A DNA stretch of 59,214 bases from CAYJRR01 sp964372275 [NCBI: uncultured bacterium] (GCA_964372275.1 CAYJRR010000008.1:1-59214), one strand, 5' to 3'; positions 9,440 through 17,381 are shown, numbered from the stretch's first letter. Notes: generated from the letters alone by a model not told the origin. Numbers and translations: made by a program.

Positions 9440-9798
9440 GCCTTCACGAAGTTCAAGGGGCGCGCCATCGGTCGCACCGTGAAAACCACCGGTTCCTCGC
9501 GGTGATCGCGTTTCCGTGGCGTGATCGGCTGCGAAGATTCGACACGTCCCCCGGCGACCGGATGTCGATGGATACCGGCGTCGCCGGAGCGCCGCGTCAC
9601 CCGCGAGATCGGCCGTTCGCCTGGGGCGCGTCCGCCCGGTCGCACCGGCCCCAGCCAGCCTCCCGGCGCGGCCTCGCGGCCGCCACGGAATTGGCCGATC
9701 GTGCGAAGATTGCCGGCGAATCCGACCGGAGCCGCATCCGAATGAATGATGGCTCAAACCTTGCTCGTCGGCCGGACCCCGCGCGGGAGGAGATGACG
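9440..9798. other. Divergent intergenic region, 359 bp
   Basis: This lies between the start of the serine hydrolase (minus) and the exported protein at 9799 (plus), so it must hold both promoters. I found no good -35/-10 pair. A 10-base direct repeat TGCGAAGATT occurs at 9530-9539 and 9702-9711, both preceded by GATCG, which could be a regulator site. No gene is supported here. Confidence 0.5.
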
Positions 9799-10506
9799 AT
9801 GAAAACGAGCAAGGGGCTTTGGGCGACGGTGTCGATGGGAGCGTTGCTTTGGAGCGGGTTCGCGGTCGCGGCGACGCCGCGCCAGGTCGACGAGCAGGTC
9901 CGCCGGGATGGGAACACCTTCCTTCTCACCGTCGACGAGGTGCGCGGATCGGAGGCGACGGCGGAGTTCCGGTCGGCGGTCGATTGGGCGATCGACCGAC
10001 TGTTGTGCCGCACCGACGGCTTTGCCCGGACCGCCGACTACGACTTCTACCGATCGATGACGCCCGGGCGGAAGAAGGGGGTCGACTTCACCTACTGGAT
10101 GAAGTGCAAGGCGAACTTCCTCGGTTTCGACTCGACCCACAAGGAAGCGTTCCTCGGCGGCATCGCCTCCCGACACGAGGGCCCGGGATTCTTCGTGAAG
10201 CCCGACCGGATCTTCGCCCAGGTGGTGGGCCGCCCGTTCACCGATCTGCCGCCGGTGCTGACCTCGACCGAGCTCGCATACCTTGCCGGCTACGCCACGG
10301 CGGCAACGATGGAGAGCGCCTCGCCGCGTCTGCCGCGGTTCCTCGAGGAGTGGCTCGGCGAGCACCACGTCCGGATCCCGGAGCTGCCGCTTTTTCCGGA
10401 GCCGGCCGGAGACGGCGCGAACGTCGCGCGCGTCGCGCAGACGGCCGTCGCGCGCGAATCTGTCGCACACGCGACCGTCGAGAACGCCTCCGGTCAGCGG
10501 CGGTAG
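9799..10506 (+). CDS. Exported protein of unknown function
   Basis: 235 residues. Of two in-frame ATGs (9793 and 9799) I prefer 9799, because GGAGG at 9786-9790 is then eight bases away. The N-terminus is a signal peptide (MKTSKGLWATVSMGALLWSGFAVAA). The mature part is rich in charged and aromatic residues, with blocks RTADYDFYRSMTPGRKKGVD, FTYWMKCKANFLGFDS and GFFVKPDRIFAQVVGRPFTD. Two Cys (LLCRTDG and WMKCKAN) could form a disulfide. I do not recognise the family. It stands alone, divergent from the serine hydrolase and convergent with the tRNA cluster. Confidence 0.75.
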   Translation: MKTSKGLWATVSMGALLWSGFAVAATPRQVDEQVRRDGNTFLLTVDEVRGSEATAEFRSAVDWAIDRLLCRTDGFARTADYDFYRSMTPGRKKGVDFTYWMKCKANFLGFDSTHKEAFLGGIASRHEGPGFFVKPDRIFAQVVGRPFTDLPPVLTSTELAYLAGYATAATMESASPRLPRFLEEWLGEHHVRIPELPLFPEPAGDGANVARVAQTAVARESVAHATVENASGQRR

Positions 10507-10556
10507 ACGCGAGCGCGGGCCGTCGGGAACCGTTTCGCCGGGGAGCGCCGCCGCCG

Positions 10557-10585
10557 AAAAAAAGCCCCGCTCGCGAGAGCGGGGC
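10557..10585 (-). terminator. Rho-independent terminator of the tRNA pair
   Basis: Read on the minus strand: a 9-bp stem GCCCCGCTC/GAGCGGGGC (10564-10585) closed by a GNRA-type four-base loop, followed by seven T (A-run 10557-10563 on the plus strand). It begins two bases beyond the CCA end of tRNA-Glu. Confidence 0.93.
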
Positions 10586-10586
10586 C

Positions 10587-10662
10587 TGGCGGTCCCAACG
10601 GGATTCGAACCCGTGTTTTGGCCTTGAGAGGGCCGCGTCCTAGGCCTCTAGACGATGGGACC
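10587..10662 (-). tRNA. tRNA-Glu (CTC anticodon)
   Basis: A 76-nt cloverleaf read on the minus strand. The acceptor GGTCCCA pairs with TGGGACC, the T arm is CGGGTTCGAATCCCG, and the anticodon loop CTCTCAA gives anticodon CTC, decoding GAG. The CCA end is encoded. The bottom pair of the anticodon stem is a C/A mismatch. It lies 39 nt downstream of tRNA-Gln. Confidence 0.95.
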
Positions 10663-10701
10663 GGAAAGGAGCCTTTCGAGATCGGATGGGTTCGCGCTGC
10701 C

Positions 10702-10777
10702 TGGCTGGGGAGGTAGGGGTCGAACCTACACATTCCTGAGTCAGAGTCAGGCGTGTTGCCAATTACACCACTCCCCA
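10702..10777 (-). tRNA. tRNA-Gln (CTG anticodon)
   Basis: A 76-nt cloverleaf on the minus strand. The acceptor TGGGGAG pairs with CTCCCCA, the anticodon stem is CCTGA/TCAGG with loop CTCTGAC (anticodon CTG, codon CAG), the T arm is GTAGGTTCGACCCCTAC, and the CCA is encoded. It is the first gene of a tRNA-Gln/tRNA-Glu unit downstream of gltX and two CPBP genes. Confidence 0.95.
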
Positions 10778-10790
10778 AAAGAACGGATCC

Positions 10791-10819
10791 ACTATCTCTC
10801 GCGCCACCGCTGGTGGCAA
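10791..10819 (-). promoter_or_regulatory. Sigma-70-type promoter of the tRNA-Gln/Glu unit
   Basis: On the minus strand TTGCCA (10814-10819), a 17-nt spacer, then GATAGT (10791-10796), 13 nt before the tRNA 5' end. This is the usual distance for a tRNA gene. The -35 end and spacer contain an inverted repeat GCCACC-AGC-GGTGGC. Confidence 0.75.
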
Positions 10820-10829
10820 GAGGCCGGGG

Positions 10830-10858
10830 ATCCTAGTGAGCGGCCGGGGCGCTGTCAA
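10830..10858 (-). promoter_or_regulatory. Second, upstream sigma-70-type promoter for the tRNA unit
   Basis: On the minus strand a perfect -35 TTGACA (10853-10858), a 17-nt spacer, then TAGGAT (10830-10835). The -35 box overlaps the stop codon of the CPBP gene. With the site at 10791-10819 it gives tandem promoters. Confidence 0.65.
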
Positions 10859-11625
10859 CCGAAGCCCTTCACGGTCAAGACCATCACGTCGAAGGTGGAG
10901 TGGACGGCGGCGTGGAGGAGTGCGCCGTAGAGGAACGAGCGGGTGCGCAAGGCGAGGTATCCCAGGGCCAGGCCGCCGAAGACCGAGCTCAACGCCTCCA
11001 GATCGGGCTTGTCGAAGTGGACCGCCACGAACGGCAGCATCTGGATGAAGACGGCCCAGGCGCCGAACGAACGCTCCAGCGAAAAGGTGAGGAAACCGCG
11101 GAAGAAGTACTCCCAGGCGAAGAAGTAGAGCCACAAGCCGGCCTCGTAGGCGACGAAGCGTGCGATCGACCGGGCGGCTTCGTCGCAGAGCGGGTACTTC
11201 GCCTGGAAGTCCGGGCTCCAGACGACGGCGGCCAGGATCACGATCATCACCGCGTAGAAAAGCGCCGCCGCCTTCAATCCGAAGCGCCAATCGCCGAGGC
11301 AAAACCCCTGTGACGGGATCCGCTGCGCCGGCGCGAACCGCCCCGCGGTCGCCAACGACGCCGCCGGGAAGAGGACGAGCGTGACGAACGGCGAGATCTC
11401 CCAGTAGAGGCAGCGGAGGAACGCTAGGTCCCGCCGGGAGAGGTCGAACAGGCCCCCGAGCGGCTCGGCGAGGTTCCGCTCGAAGAACTTCTTGCCGCCG
11501 TAGTAGTGGTCGAGGCACAGCGCGATCCCGGCGACGACGAAGACGGTGGCCGGGACGAGGCCGAACCCGGCGACGAACGCCTGGAGCTCGCGCCGGATCG
11601 CCGGGAGGGGGGAGGCGAGCGCCAC
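10855..11625 (-). CDS. CPBP-family intramembrane metalloprotease (copy 2)
   Basis: 256 residues with a GTG start, following its paralogue by 6 bp. Several hydrophobic segments span the membrane (FGLVPATVFVVAGIALCL, ISPFVTLVLFPAASLATA, ALFYAVMIVILAAVVW). The three CPBP (Rce1/Abi) motifs are present: WEYFFRGFL (a Glu then Arg, in place of EExxxR), MLPFVAVHFDKPDLEALSS (FxxxH) and LLHAAVHSTFD (HxxxD, often HxxxN/B). CPBP proteins are glutamate-type membrane proteases; substrates here are unknown. It is close in sequence and layout to the gene at 11632-12378, so this is a tandem duplication. Confidence 0.88.
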   Translation of the reverse strand: MALASPLPAIRRELQAFVAGFGLVPATVFVVAGIALCLDHYYGGKKFFERNLAEPLGGLFDLSRRDLAFLRCLYWEISPFVTLVLFPAASLATAGRFAPAQRIPSQGFCLGDWRFGLKAAALFYAVMIVILAAVVWSPDFQAKYPLCDEAARSIARFVAYEAGLWLYFFAWEYFFRGFLTFSLERSFGAWAVFIQMLPFVAVHFDKPDLEALSSVFGGLALGYLALRTRSFLYGALLHAAVHSTFDVMVLTVKGFG

Positions 11626-11631
11626 GTACGG

Positions 11632-12378
11632 TCAGATCCTCCGCTCGATCGCGACCACCATCAGGTCGAGGGTGACCGCCACCCCGGCGTGGAGGAGGAC
11701 GCCGTACCAGATGGAGCGCGTCCGCAGCGCGAGCCAACCGAGCGCGATCCCGCCGACGACCGAGCTCATCGCCTCCAGGTCCGGTTTCCCGAAGTGCATC
11801 ACCGCGAAGGGGAGCGTCTGCACGAAGACGGTCCAAACGCCGAGGGTCCGCTCCAGACCGAAGGTCATGAAGCCGCGGAAAAAGAACTCCCAGGCGACGA
11901 AGTAGCCGGCGTAGGCCAGCTCGTAGGCGACGAACAGCCGCGGATCCCGCGCCGCGTCGGACAGGAGCGGGTACTTCCCGAGGAAGTCGCCCGACCAGAC
12001 GACCGAGAAGAGGATCGGCACCATCACGCCGTAGCAGACGGCAGCCGCGGGGAGGCCGACGCGCCACTCCCCCAGCCCCAGTCCGGTCGGAGCGGGCGGG
12101 ACGCGCGCCAGGCGCGCGAGCGCGCGCGATGCCGCGAGCGGGAGCAGGAACAGGAGGACGAAGGCGGTGCCGAACCAGTAGAAGTAGGCCGCCGCCTCCT
12201 GGTCGCGCGCCGCAAGGTCGACGCGAGGGGAGAGCACGCGCTCGTAGAAGTCGGTGCCGCCGTAGTAGTCGTAAACCCAGAGGAGGAGCCCCGCGAGCAC
12301 GAAGATTCCGGCGGGGAACGGCTCGAGCCGCAAGAGGAACCGGCGCAACTCCGCGTGGACCGCGTTCCGGAGCGTCAC
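11632..12378 (-). CDS. CPBP-family intramembrane metalloprotease (copy 1)
   Basis: 248 residues, GTG start, beginning 21 bp after the gltX stop. The CPBP motifs are WEFFFRGFMTFGLER, TLPFAVMHFGKPDLEAMSS and LLHAGVAVTLD. It aligns with the next gene across the full length (shared DYYGG/HYYGG, VVWSGDF/VVWSPDF, KYPLLSDAARD/KYPLCDEAARS, GGIALGWLALRTRS/GGLALGYLALRTRS). The final motif has H then D where many members have H then N. Gene order gltX, CPBP, CPBP suggests co-transcription with gltX, though a functional link is not evident. Confidence 0.88.
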   Translation of the reverse strand: MTLRNAVHAELRRFLLRLEPFPAGIFVLAGLLLWVYDYYGGTDFYERVLSPRVDLAARDQEAAAYFYWFGTAFVLLFLLPLAASRALARLARVPPAPTGLGLGEWRVGLPAAAVCYGVMVPILFSVVWSGDFLGKYPLLSDAARDPRLFVAYELAYAGYFVAWEFFFRGFMTFGLERTLGVWTVFVQTLPFAVMHFGKPDLEAMSSVVGGIALGWLALRTRSIWYGVLLHAGVAVTLDLMVVAIERRI

Positions 12379-12399
12379 AAGAGGGTCACCACGGTGAAT

Positions 12400-13794
12400 T
12401 CACGCCACGCTCCGGGCGGCGGCGACCCGTTCGAGCGTGCGACCCTTCCCGAGGAGGGTGACCACGTCGGTGATCGGCGGGCTCACCGTGCCGCCCGTGA
12501 GCGCGACCCGGAGCGGCTGCGCGATCTCGACCATCTTTCCGCCGCGCGACTCCGCAAGCGCCTTGAGCGCCGTCTCCACGGTCGGGTTGTCGAACGTTCC
12601 AAGCCGTTCCAGGGCGGATGCGATCTCGCCCAGCAGCTCGGCCTTGCCCTTGAGGTGCTTCTCCACTGCCTTCGGATCGAACGCCGGCTCCGGCACGAAC
12701 AGGAAGGCGACCTGGTCGCGCATTTCGACCAGCGTGCGCGACCGCTCCCGGGTACAGGCGACGAGCGCCCCGAGCGTCTCGCGGTCCGGCACCGGCCAGC
12801 CCCTCTTCTCCAGGTAGGGGACGAGCCGCCGCGCGACCTCCTCGACCGGCAGCGTCTTGATCCAGTGCAGGTTCAGGTTCTCGAGCTTCTTCAGGTCGTA
12901 GATCCCGGCGCTCTGGCCGATCCCCTCGATGTCGAATACCTCGCGTAGGCGTCCGATCGGGAAGATCTCCTCGTCGCCGTGGGCCCAGCCCAGGCGGGCC
13001 AGGAAGTTGACCATCGCCTCGGGGAGGAACCCCATCTCGCGGTAGGCGTCGACCGCCACCACGTTGTTCCGCTTGGAGAGCTTCTTCTTGTCGGGCCCGA
13101 AGATCAGCGGCATGTGCCCGAACTCGGGGCATTCGAAGCCGAAGGCGCGGTACATCTGGATCTGCTTCGGCGTGTTGTTGAGGTGGTCGTCGCCGCGCAG
13201 CACGTGGGTGATCTTCATCTCGGCGTCGTCGACCACCACGCACAGGTTGTAGAGCGGGCTGCCGTCGGCGCGGAGGATCACCTCGTCGGTGAGCTCCTTG
13301 TTGTCGAACACCACGTCCCCTTTGACCCGGTCGTGGACGGTCGTCTGTCCCTCCTCGTCGAAGGCGATCCGCACCACGAAGGGGCGTCCCGCCGGCGGCG
13401 GCTGCTGCCGTCGGCGGCAGGCGCGGTCGTAGCCGGGCTTGCGTCCGTCGGCCAACGCGCGGCGGTTCTTCTCCTCCAGCTCCTCCTTGGTACAGGTGCA
13501 GCGGTAGGCCTTCCCCTTGGAGAGGAGCATCTCGACGTGCCGCCGGTAGAGCTCGGTCCGGCCGCTCTGGAGGATCGGACCTTCGTCCCAGTCGATCCGG
13601 AGCCAGGTGAGCCCTTCGAGGATCGCCCGCGTGTTCTCGTCGGTCGACCGCTCCTTGTCGGTGTCTTCGATCCGGAGGATGAACCTCCCGCCCATCCGGC
13701 GCGCGTAAAGCCAGTTGTACAGGGCGGTTCGCGCCCCGCCGATGTGAAGAAAACCGGTGGGGCTGGGGGCGAATCGGGTGCGGACCGGGGGCAT
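12400..13794 (-). CDS. gltX: Glutamyl-tRNA synthetase (class I)
   Basis: 464 residues, starting at ATG 13794 with MPPVRTRFAPSPTGFLHIGG, the standard GluRS N-terminus. The class I signatures are HIGG at 17-20 and KLSKR at 238-242. A zinc knuckle resembling that of E. coli GluRS is visible (YRCTCTKEEL, then PGYDRAC). The enzyme attaches glutamate to tRNA-Glu. In lineages lacking GlnRS it may also charge tRNA-Gln for the GatCAB route, and which applies cannot be judged here. It heads the minus-strand series gltX, CPBP, CPBP, tRNA-Gln, tRNA-Glu, and is divergent from the first metalloprotease with 69 bp between starts. Confidence 0.97.
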   Translation of the reverse strand: MPPVRTRFAPSPTGFLHIGGARTALYNWLYARRMGGRFILRIEDTDKERSTDENTRAILEGLTWLRIDWDEGPILQSGRTELYRRHVEMLLSKGKAYRCTCTKEELEEKNRRALADGRKPGYDRACRRRQQPPPAGRPFVVRIAFDEEGQTTVHDRVKGDVVFDNKELTDEVILRADGSPLYNLCVVVDDAEMKITHVLRGDDHLNNTPKQIQMYRAFGFECPEFGHMPLIFGPDKKKLSKRNNVVAVDAYREMGFLPEAMVNFLARLGWAHGDEEIFPIGRLREVFDIEGIGQSAGIYDLKKLENLNLHWIKTLPVEEVARRLVPYLEKRGWPVPDRETLGALVACTRERSRTLVEMRDQVAFLFVPEPAFDPKAVEKHLKGKAELLGEIASALERLGTFDNPTVETALKALAESRGGKMVEIAQPLRVALTGGTVSPPITDVVTLLGKGRTLERVAAARSVA

Positions 13795-13863
13795 GGTAAA
13801 CTGACGTATAACACGCCGCGGCGGAAGGGTTCTCCGGGCGTCGAGGCTCGCGTGGAGGCAGAC

Positions 13864-15279
13864 ATGGCGTCTTGGGGGCCGCTGCTCGCCTACGTCGTGA
13901 ACACCGTTTCGTCCGGGGGCCCCGAACTGCACTGGGAAAGCCGTCCCGCCTACGAGATCAACCAGAGCGGCTCGGCCGACCTGTCGGGGGAGGAGTTCGA
14001 CGCCGTCGAGCGCGGCTTCGAATCGTGGAACGCCGTCTGCGACATCGGCTACCGGCGGGACGGCTTCACCTCGCTCGACGGCGATTCGATCTACCCCAAC
14101 GGGCCGGCGGGCGATCCGGAGCCGGACGGCAACAACGTCGTCACCTGGGTGGAGAGCGGCTGGCCGGAAGGCCCGTCGGTCATCGGGATCACGTGGGCCT
14201 TCTTCGATCCGTCGAACGGCGAGATCGGGGAGGGGGACATGCTGCTCAACGGCGAGGACTACGTCTGGACGGTCTCCGACGCCGGGGCCCAGACCGACGT
14301 CGAATCGATCGTCGCCCACGAGGCCGGGCACTTCCTCGGGTTGGGACACACCGACGTCGAGGCGGCGACGATGTTCGCGACGGTGATCGACGGCGAGACG
14401 CAGAAGCGATCGCTGCACTCGGACGACATCGCCGGCGCGCAGCACCTTTACGGCGGGGACGGCGGCGCGGGATGCGGCTGCGACCTCGCCGCGTCGCGCG
14501 CGGCTTCGCGGCCGCTCGCCGCGGCCGCTGTCGCGCTCGCTGCGGCCGCCTGGCTCCTCGCGCGCCGCGCCGCGGGCGTGCGACGCGCCGTGGCGCCGAC
14601 CCGCGTCGGCGGTGCGCGCGGACCCGTCTCGTCGCGCTCACCCGGCGCGCCGCGCCCGTCCACCCTCGCGGTTCTGGTCGCCGCGGCGTGGCTGGCCGCC
14701 GGCGAGGCGCGGGCGACGGTGGTGCGGGACCTTTCGCTGGCCGGGCTGGCCGCGGAGTCGGACGCGGTCGTGTTGGCGACGGTCGACCGCGTGGAGGCGA
14801 CGACCGACGGACGCGCGATCCGCACCGTGCAGCGGCTCGTCGTCTCCGAGGTCCTGGCCGGCGCGGTCGACGGGTCCGAGATCGATCTGGTCACCCCCGG
14901 CGGCGTGCTTCCCGAAGGGACACCGGGCCCGCGGGGCTACCGCGGAGCCCGCGCCGCCGGCGTCCCGATCTTCTCTCCGGGCGAGGAGGTCGTCGTCTTC
15001 GTACGGCGTGTGCCGGCGGGGCTCGCGTCGAGTCCGGCGGACGGCGCGCGGGCGCGCTATCGCATCGCCGGCCTCGCACAAGGGCGGTTCCAGGTGGTTC
15101 GTGCGGAGAACGGTCGAACCTTCCTGCGCCGCGACCTGACCGACCTCCTGCGCATCGGTCCCGACCCGGACGCGCGGCCGTTCTCTCCGGCCGATCCCCT
15201 GGACGGGATGCCGCTCGAGCGCCTCGCCGAAACGTTGCGCACCCTCTCGACACGAACGGGCACCGTACCGAACAGGTAG
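13864..15279 (+). CDS. Matrixin-type zinc metalloprotease fused to a second exported domain (paralogue 1)
   Basis: 471 residues. GGAGG five bases upstream fixes the ATG at 13864. The catalytic site is HEAGHFLGLGH (H152, H156, H162), with a Met-turn ATMFA. The C-terminal side then shows Cys203/Cys205, a hydrophobic helix (about 217-233) and an Arg-rich patch, as in a MYXO-CTERM sorting tail. The frame does not stop: a second signal-peptide-like stretch (STLAVLVAAAWLAAGEARA) leads into a domain beginning VVRDLSLAGLAAESDAVVLA. Only nine residues precede the AYVVN block that in the paralogue follows the signal peptide, so the first signal peptide is very short or lost. It lies five bases upstream of its paralogue. 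Confidence 0.88.
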   Translation: MASWGPLLAYVVNTVSSGGPELHWESRPAYEINQSGSADLSGEEFDAVERGFESWNAVCDIGYRRDGFTSLDGDSIYPNGPAGDPEPDGNNVVTWVESGWPEGPSVIGITWAFFDPSNGEIGEGDMLLNGEDYVWTVSDAGAQTDVESIVAHEAGHFLGLGHTDVEAATMFATVIDGETQKRSLHSDDIAGAQHLYGGDGGAGCGCDLAASRAASRPLAAAAVALAAAAWLLARRAAGVRRAVAPTRVGGARGPVSSRSPGAPRPSTLAVLVAAAWLAAGEARATVVRDLSLAGLAAESDAVVLATVDRVEATTDGRAIRTVQRLVVSEVLAGAVDGSEIDLVTPGGVLPEGTPGPRGYRGARAAGVPIFSPGEEVVVFVRRVPAGLASSPADGARARYRIAGLAQGRFQVVRAENGRTFLRRDLTDLLRIGPDPDARPFSPADPLDGMPLERLAETLRTLSTRTGTVPNR

Positions 15280-15284
15280 CCGCC

Positions 15285-16643
15285 ATGACGACGAACGCCG
15301 GTAGCCGACTCTTCGCCGCCTTCCTCGGCGGCATGTCCGTCCTCGCTGTCCCCTCGACCGCGGGGGCCTACGTGGTGCAGCAGACGAGCTCGGGCAAGGA
15401 GCTGCACTTCACCGTCCTGCCGCAGCCGTTCCTCATCAACGAGGACGGATCGGCCGACACCGGCGCCGCCGACGCCATCGCGGCGGTCCGGAGCGCGTTC
15501 GCCAGCTGGAACGCGATCGACGATTCCGACGCGCAGTTCAGCGATCTGTCCGAGACGGCGCTCGGCACGGCCGACGTCTTCAAGGACGACGGGTTCCCGG
15601 CGCGCGACCGGAAGAACGTGCTGGTCTGGGTCGAGTCGGGATGGATCGAGCCGCAGGCGCAGATCGCCGTCACCTACACCTACTACGTGGAGACGAGCGG
15701 CAAGATCCTGGAGAACGACATCACCATGAACGGCGTCGACTACGCCTGGACCGCCGGCGATGCGGGGGTGCTCACCGACGTGGAGTCGATCGCCGCCCAC
15801 GAGATCGGACACGCCTTCGGCCTCGGTCACTCGGCCGACAGCGAGGCGACGATGTTCGCCACCTCGGGACAGGGGGAGACGTTCAAGCGCTCGCTCTCCA
15901 CCGACGACCAGGACGCCGTCGTCTATCTCTATCCGGTCGGCTGCTGCGAGGCCGACCCGGCGGACACCTCCCCCGGCTTCTTCGGCTGCCGGGTGGCGAC
16001 GGTCGGCGGCCCGTCGGGCCGCGGCGCCGCGGGCGCGCTCGGCACCCTGCTCGTCGCTGCCGGGATCGTCGCCGCCCGGTCGCGCCGCCGTCCGGCCGCC
16101 GCGTCCGGAGTCACTGTGGCCGTCGCCGCCATCGTCGCGGCGATGGCGGCCCGTCCGGCGGACGCGTCGGTGGCCAAACGACTCACGCTCGCCGAACTTG
16201 CGCGCGGCTCGGAGGTGGTCGTCCGCGGTGTGGTGCTCTCCGCCGAGTCGGTCGAGCGGGAGGGAGGGGCGATCCTGACGGTCACCACGATCGAAGTGGC
16301 CGACGTCCTATACGGGAACCCGTCGTCGGTCGTAACGGTCGTCGAGCCCGGCGGCGAGGTGAACGGCATCGGCCTCCACGTCAGCGGCGCCGCACGCTTC
16401 GTGGTCGGCGAGGAGGTGGTCCTCTTCGGCGAGCGCCCGAAGGGTCCCTATGCCACCCACTTCCCCGGCGCGGTACGCCCCGCCGCGATGTCCCAGGGCA
16501 AGTTCCGCGTCCTTCGCGACAGCCCGGTGCCGCGCGTCGCCCGCGACCTCGAGGGAGTCACCTTCCTCGACGGACGCCGGGACGACCCGCTCGACGGCGC
16601 CAGTTTGGACGAGGTCGAGCGAATCGTCCGCTCCCTCCCGTAA
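15285..16643 (+). CDS. Matrixin-type zinc metalloprotease fused to a second exported domain (paralogue 2)
   Basis: 452 residues with a clear signal peptide ending STAGA. The active site is HEIGHAFGLGHS (H172, H176, H182) with Met-turn ATMFA. Next comes a textbook-like MYXO-CTERM layout: FGCRVATV with Cys235, helix AAGALGTLLVAAGIVAA, then RSRRRP. Instead of ending, the frame continues into a second signal-like segment (VTVAVAAIVAAMAARPADA) and a domain starting VAKRLTLAELARGSEVVVRG, similar to that in the upstream paralogue (shared SEVVV/SDAVV, TVTTIEVADVL/TVQRLVVSEVL, PGGEV/PGGVL, GEEVVLF/GEEVVVF). If processed like its parts, one translation product would give two exported proteins. Confidence 0.9.
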   Translation: MTTNAGSRLFAAFLGGMSVLAVPSTAGAYVVQQTSSGKELHFTVLPQPFLINEDGSADTGAADAIAAVRSAFASWNAIDDSDAQFSDLSETALGTADVFKDDGFPARDRKNVLVWVESGWIEPQAQIAVTYTYYVETSGKILENDITMNGVDYAWTAGDAGVLTDVESIAAHEIGHAFGLGHSADSEATMFATSGQGETFKRSLSTDDQDAVVYLYPVGCCEADPADTSPGFFGCRVATVGGPSGRGAAGALGTLLVAAGIVAARSRRRPAAASGVTVAVAAIVAAMAARPADASVAKRLTLAELARGSEVVVRGVVLSAESVEREGGAILTVTTIEVADVLYGNPSSVVTVVEPGGEVNGIGLHVSGAARFVVGEEVVLFGERPKGPYATHFPGAVRPAAMSQGKFRVLRDSPVPRVARDLEGVTFLDGRRDDPLDGASLDEVERIVRSLP

Positions 16644-16679
16644 CACACGCCCCCGAATGCCGGCAGCGACGCCGATGGC

Positions 16680-17072
16680 CTACGGCGCCCACGTTTGGAC
16701 GTCCGTCTTCGAGAAGTCGCCGCCTTTGAATAGGAGTGGCTCCCCGAGCACCGTCGCCAGGGCGTAGGCGAAGCAGTCGCCGAAGTTCAGACCGGCAGCG
16801 TGCCGGCCCTTGCCGTAGCGGGCGAACGCGGCGCGAGCCGCGTTCGATTGTGCGAGGTCGACCGGCACCGGCTCGATCGCCGCGCGGTCGATGAACTGGT
16901 CGAGGGCGCGCGAGCCCTCGGCGCCGAAGCGGGCCTCGAGGACGATCGAGATCTCGACCAGGTTCGCGACCGAGAGTCGTCGCGATTCGGCCCCTTCGAT
17001 CGCTTCGTTGAACGATCGGCGCTCCGGCTCGTCCTGGAGGATCGCGAGCAGCGCCGACGTGTCGAGGACCAT
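16680..17072 (-). CDS. vapC: VapC-type PIN-domain ribonuclease toxin
   Basis: 130 residues. PIN-domain acidic residues are in place: D4 (MVLDTSALL), E40 (ANLVEISIV), D99 (LNFGDCFAYA) and D119 (KGGDFSKTD). VapC toxins cleave RNA, commonly initiator tRNA or the sarcin-ricin loop, when free of antitoxin. The start ATG shares one base with the stop of the upstream vapB (TGATG), the normal coupled arrangement. The gene is convergent with metalloprotease 2. Confidence 0.93.
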   Translation of the reverse strand: MVLDTSALLAILQDEPERRSFNEAIEGAESRRLSVANLVEISIVLEARFGAEGSRALDQFIDRAAIEPVPVDLAQSNAARAAFARYGKGRHAAGLNFGDCFAYALATVLGEPLLFKGGDFSKTDVQTWAP

Positions 17073-17326
17073 CAGCGCGGCAGCCCGTGCTCGTCGTAGC
17101 CCAGGATCTCGTCGGGACTCCGGCGATCGCGAACGGGCAGTCCGGCGCACCGGGTCGCGATGTCGTCGAGCTCGTCGGCCAGTCTCCGGTTGCGCCGCTC
17201 CCTCCGTACTCGGTCGAGTCGATCCCGCAGCGCGCGGGTGACCGCTTCGGTCTTGGTCTCCCCGGTCAACCGGGCGAGCGCGTCGGCCAGCTTCTCGGTC
17301 TCGGGATTTCGGATGTTCAGCGGCAT
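17072..17326 (-). CDS. vapB: VapB-type antitoxin
   Basis: 84 residues. The N-terminus MPLNIRNPETEKLADALARL followed by TGETKTEAVTRAL is the ribbon-helix-helix-like DNA-binding part of the Rv0623-type VapB family. The C-terminal RRSPDEILGYDEHGLPR is the usual toxin-wrapping tail of this subfamily. It neutralises VapC and should repress its own promoter (17353-17381). Confidence 0.93.
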   Translation of the reverse strand: MPLNIRNPETEKLADALARLTGETKTEAVTRALRDRLDRVRRERRNRRLADELDDIATRCAGLPVRDRRSPDEILGYDEHGLPR

Positions 17327-17352
17327 TCAACACACCTACATTTCAATCTACA

Positions 17353-17381
17353 TGTATAGCACACGGGCCGATCCCCGGCAA
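17353..17381 (-). promoter_or_regulatory. vapBC promoter with likely operator
   Basis: On the minus strand TTGCCG (17376-17381), a 17-nt spacer and TATACA (17353-17358). A near-palindrome CTATACATGTAG covers the -10 box, and ATGTAG is repeated 12 bases downstream. This AT-rich patch is unlike its surroundings and lies just before vapB, as expected for an autoregulatory VapBC operator. Confidence 0.75.

Noticed and set aside
13801-13864. Frameshift hiding a signal peptide for metalloprotease 1
   Set aside because: The other two frames upstream contain stops or Arg-rich sequence, not a hydrophobic leader.
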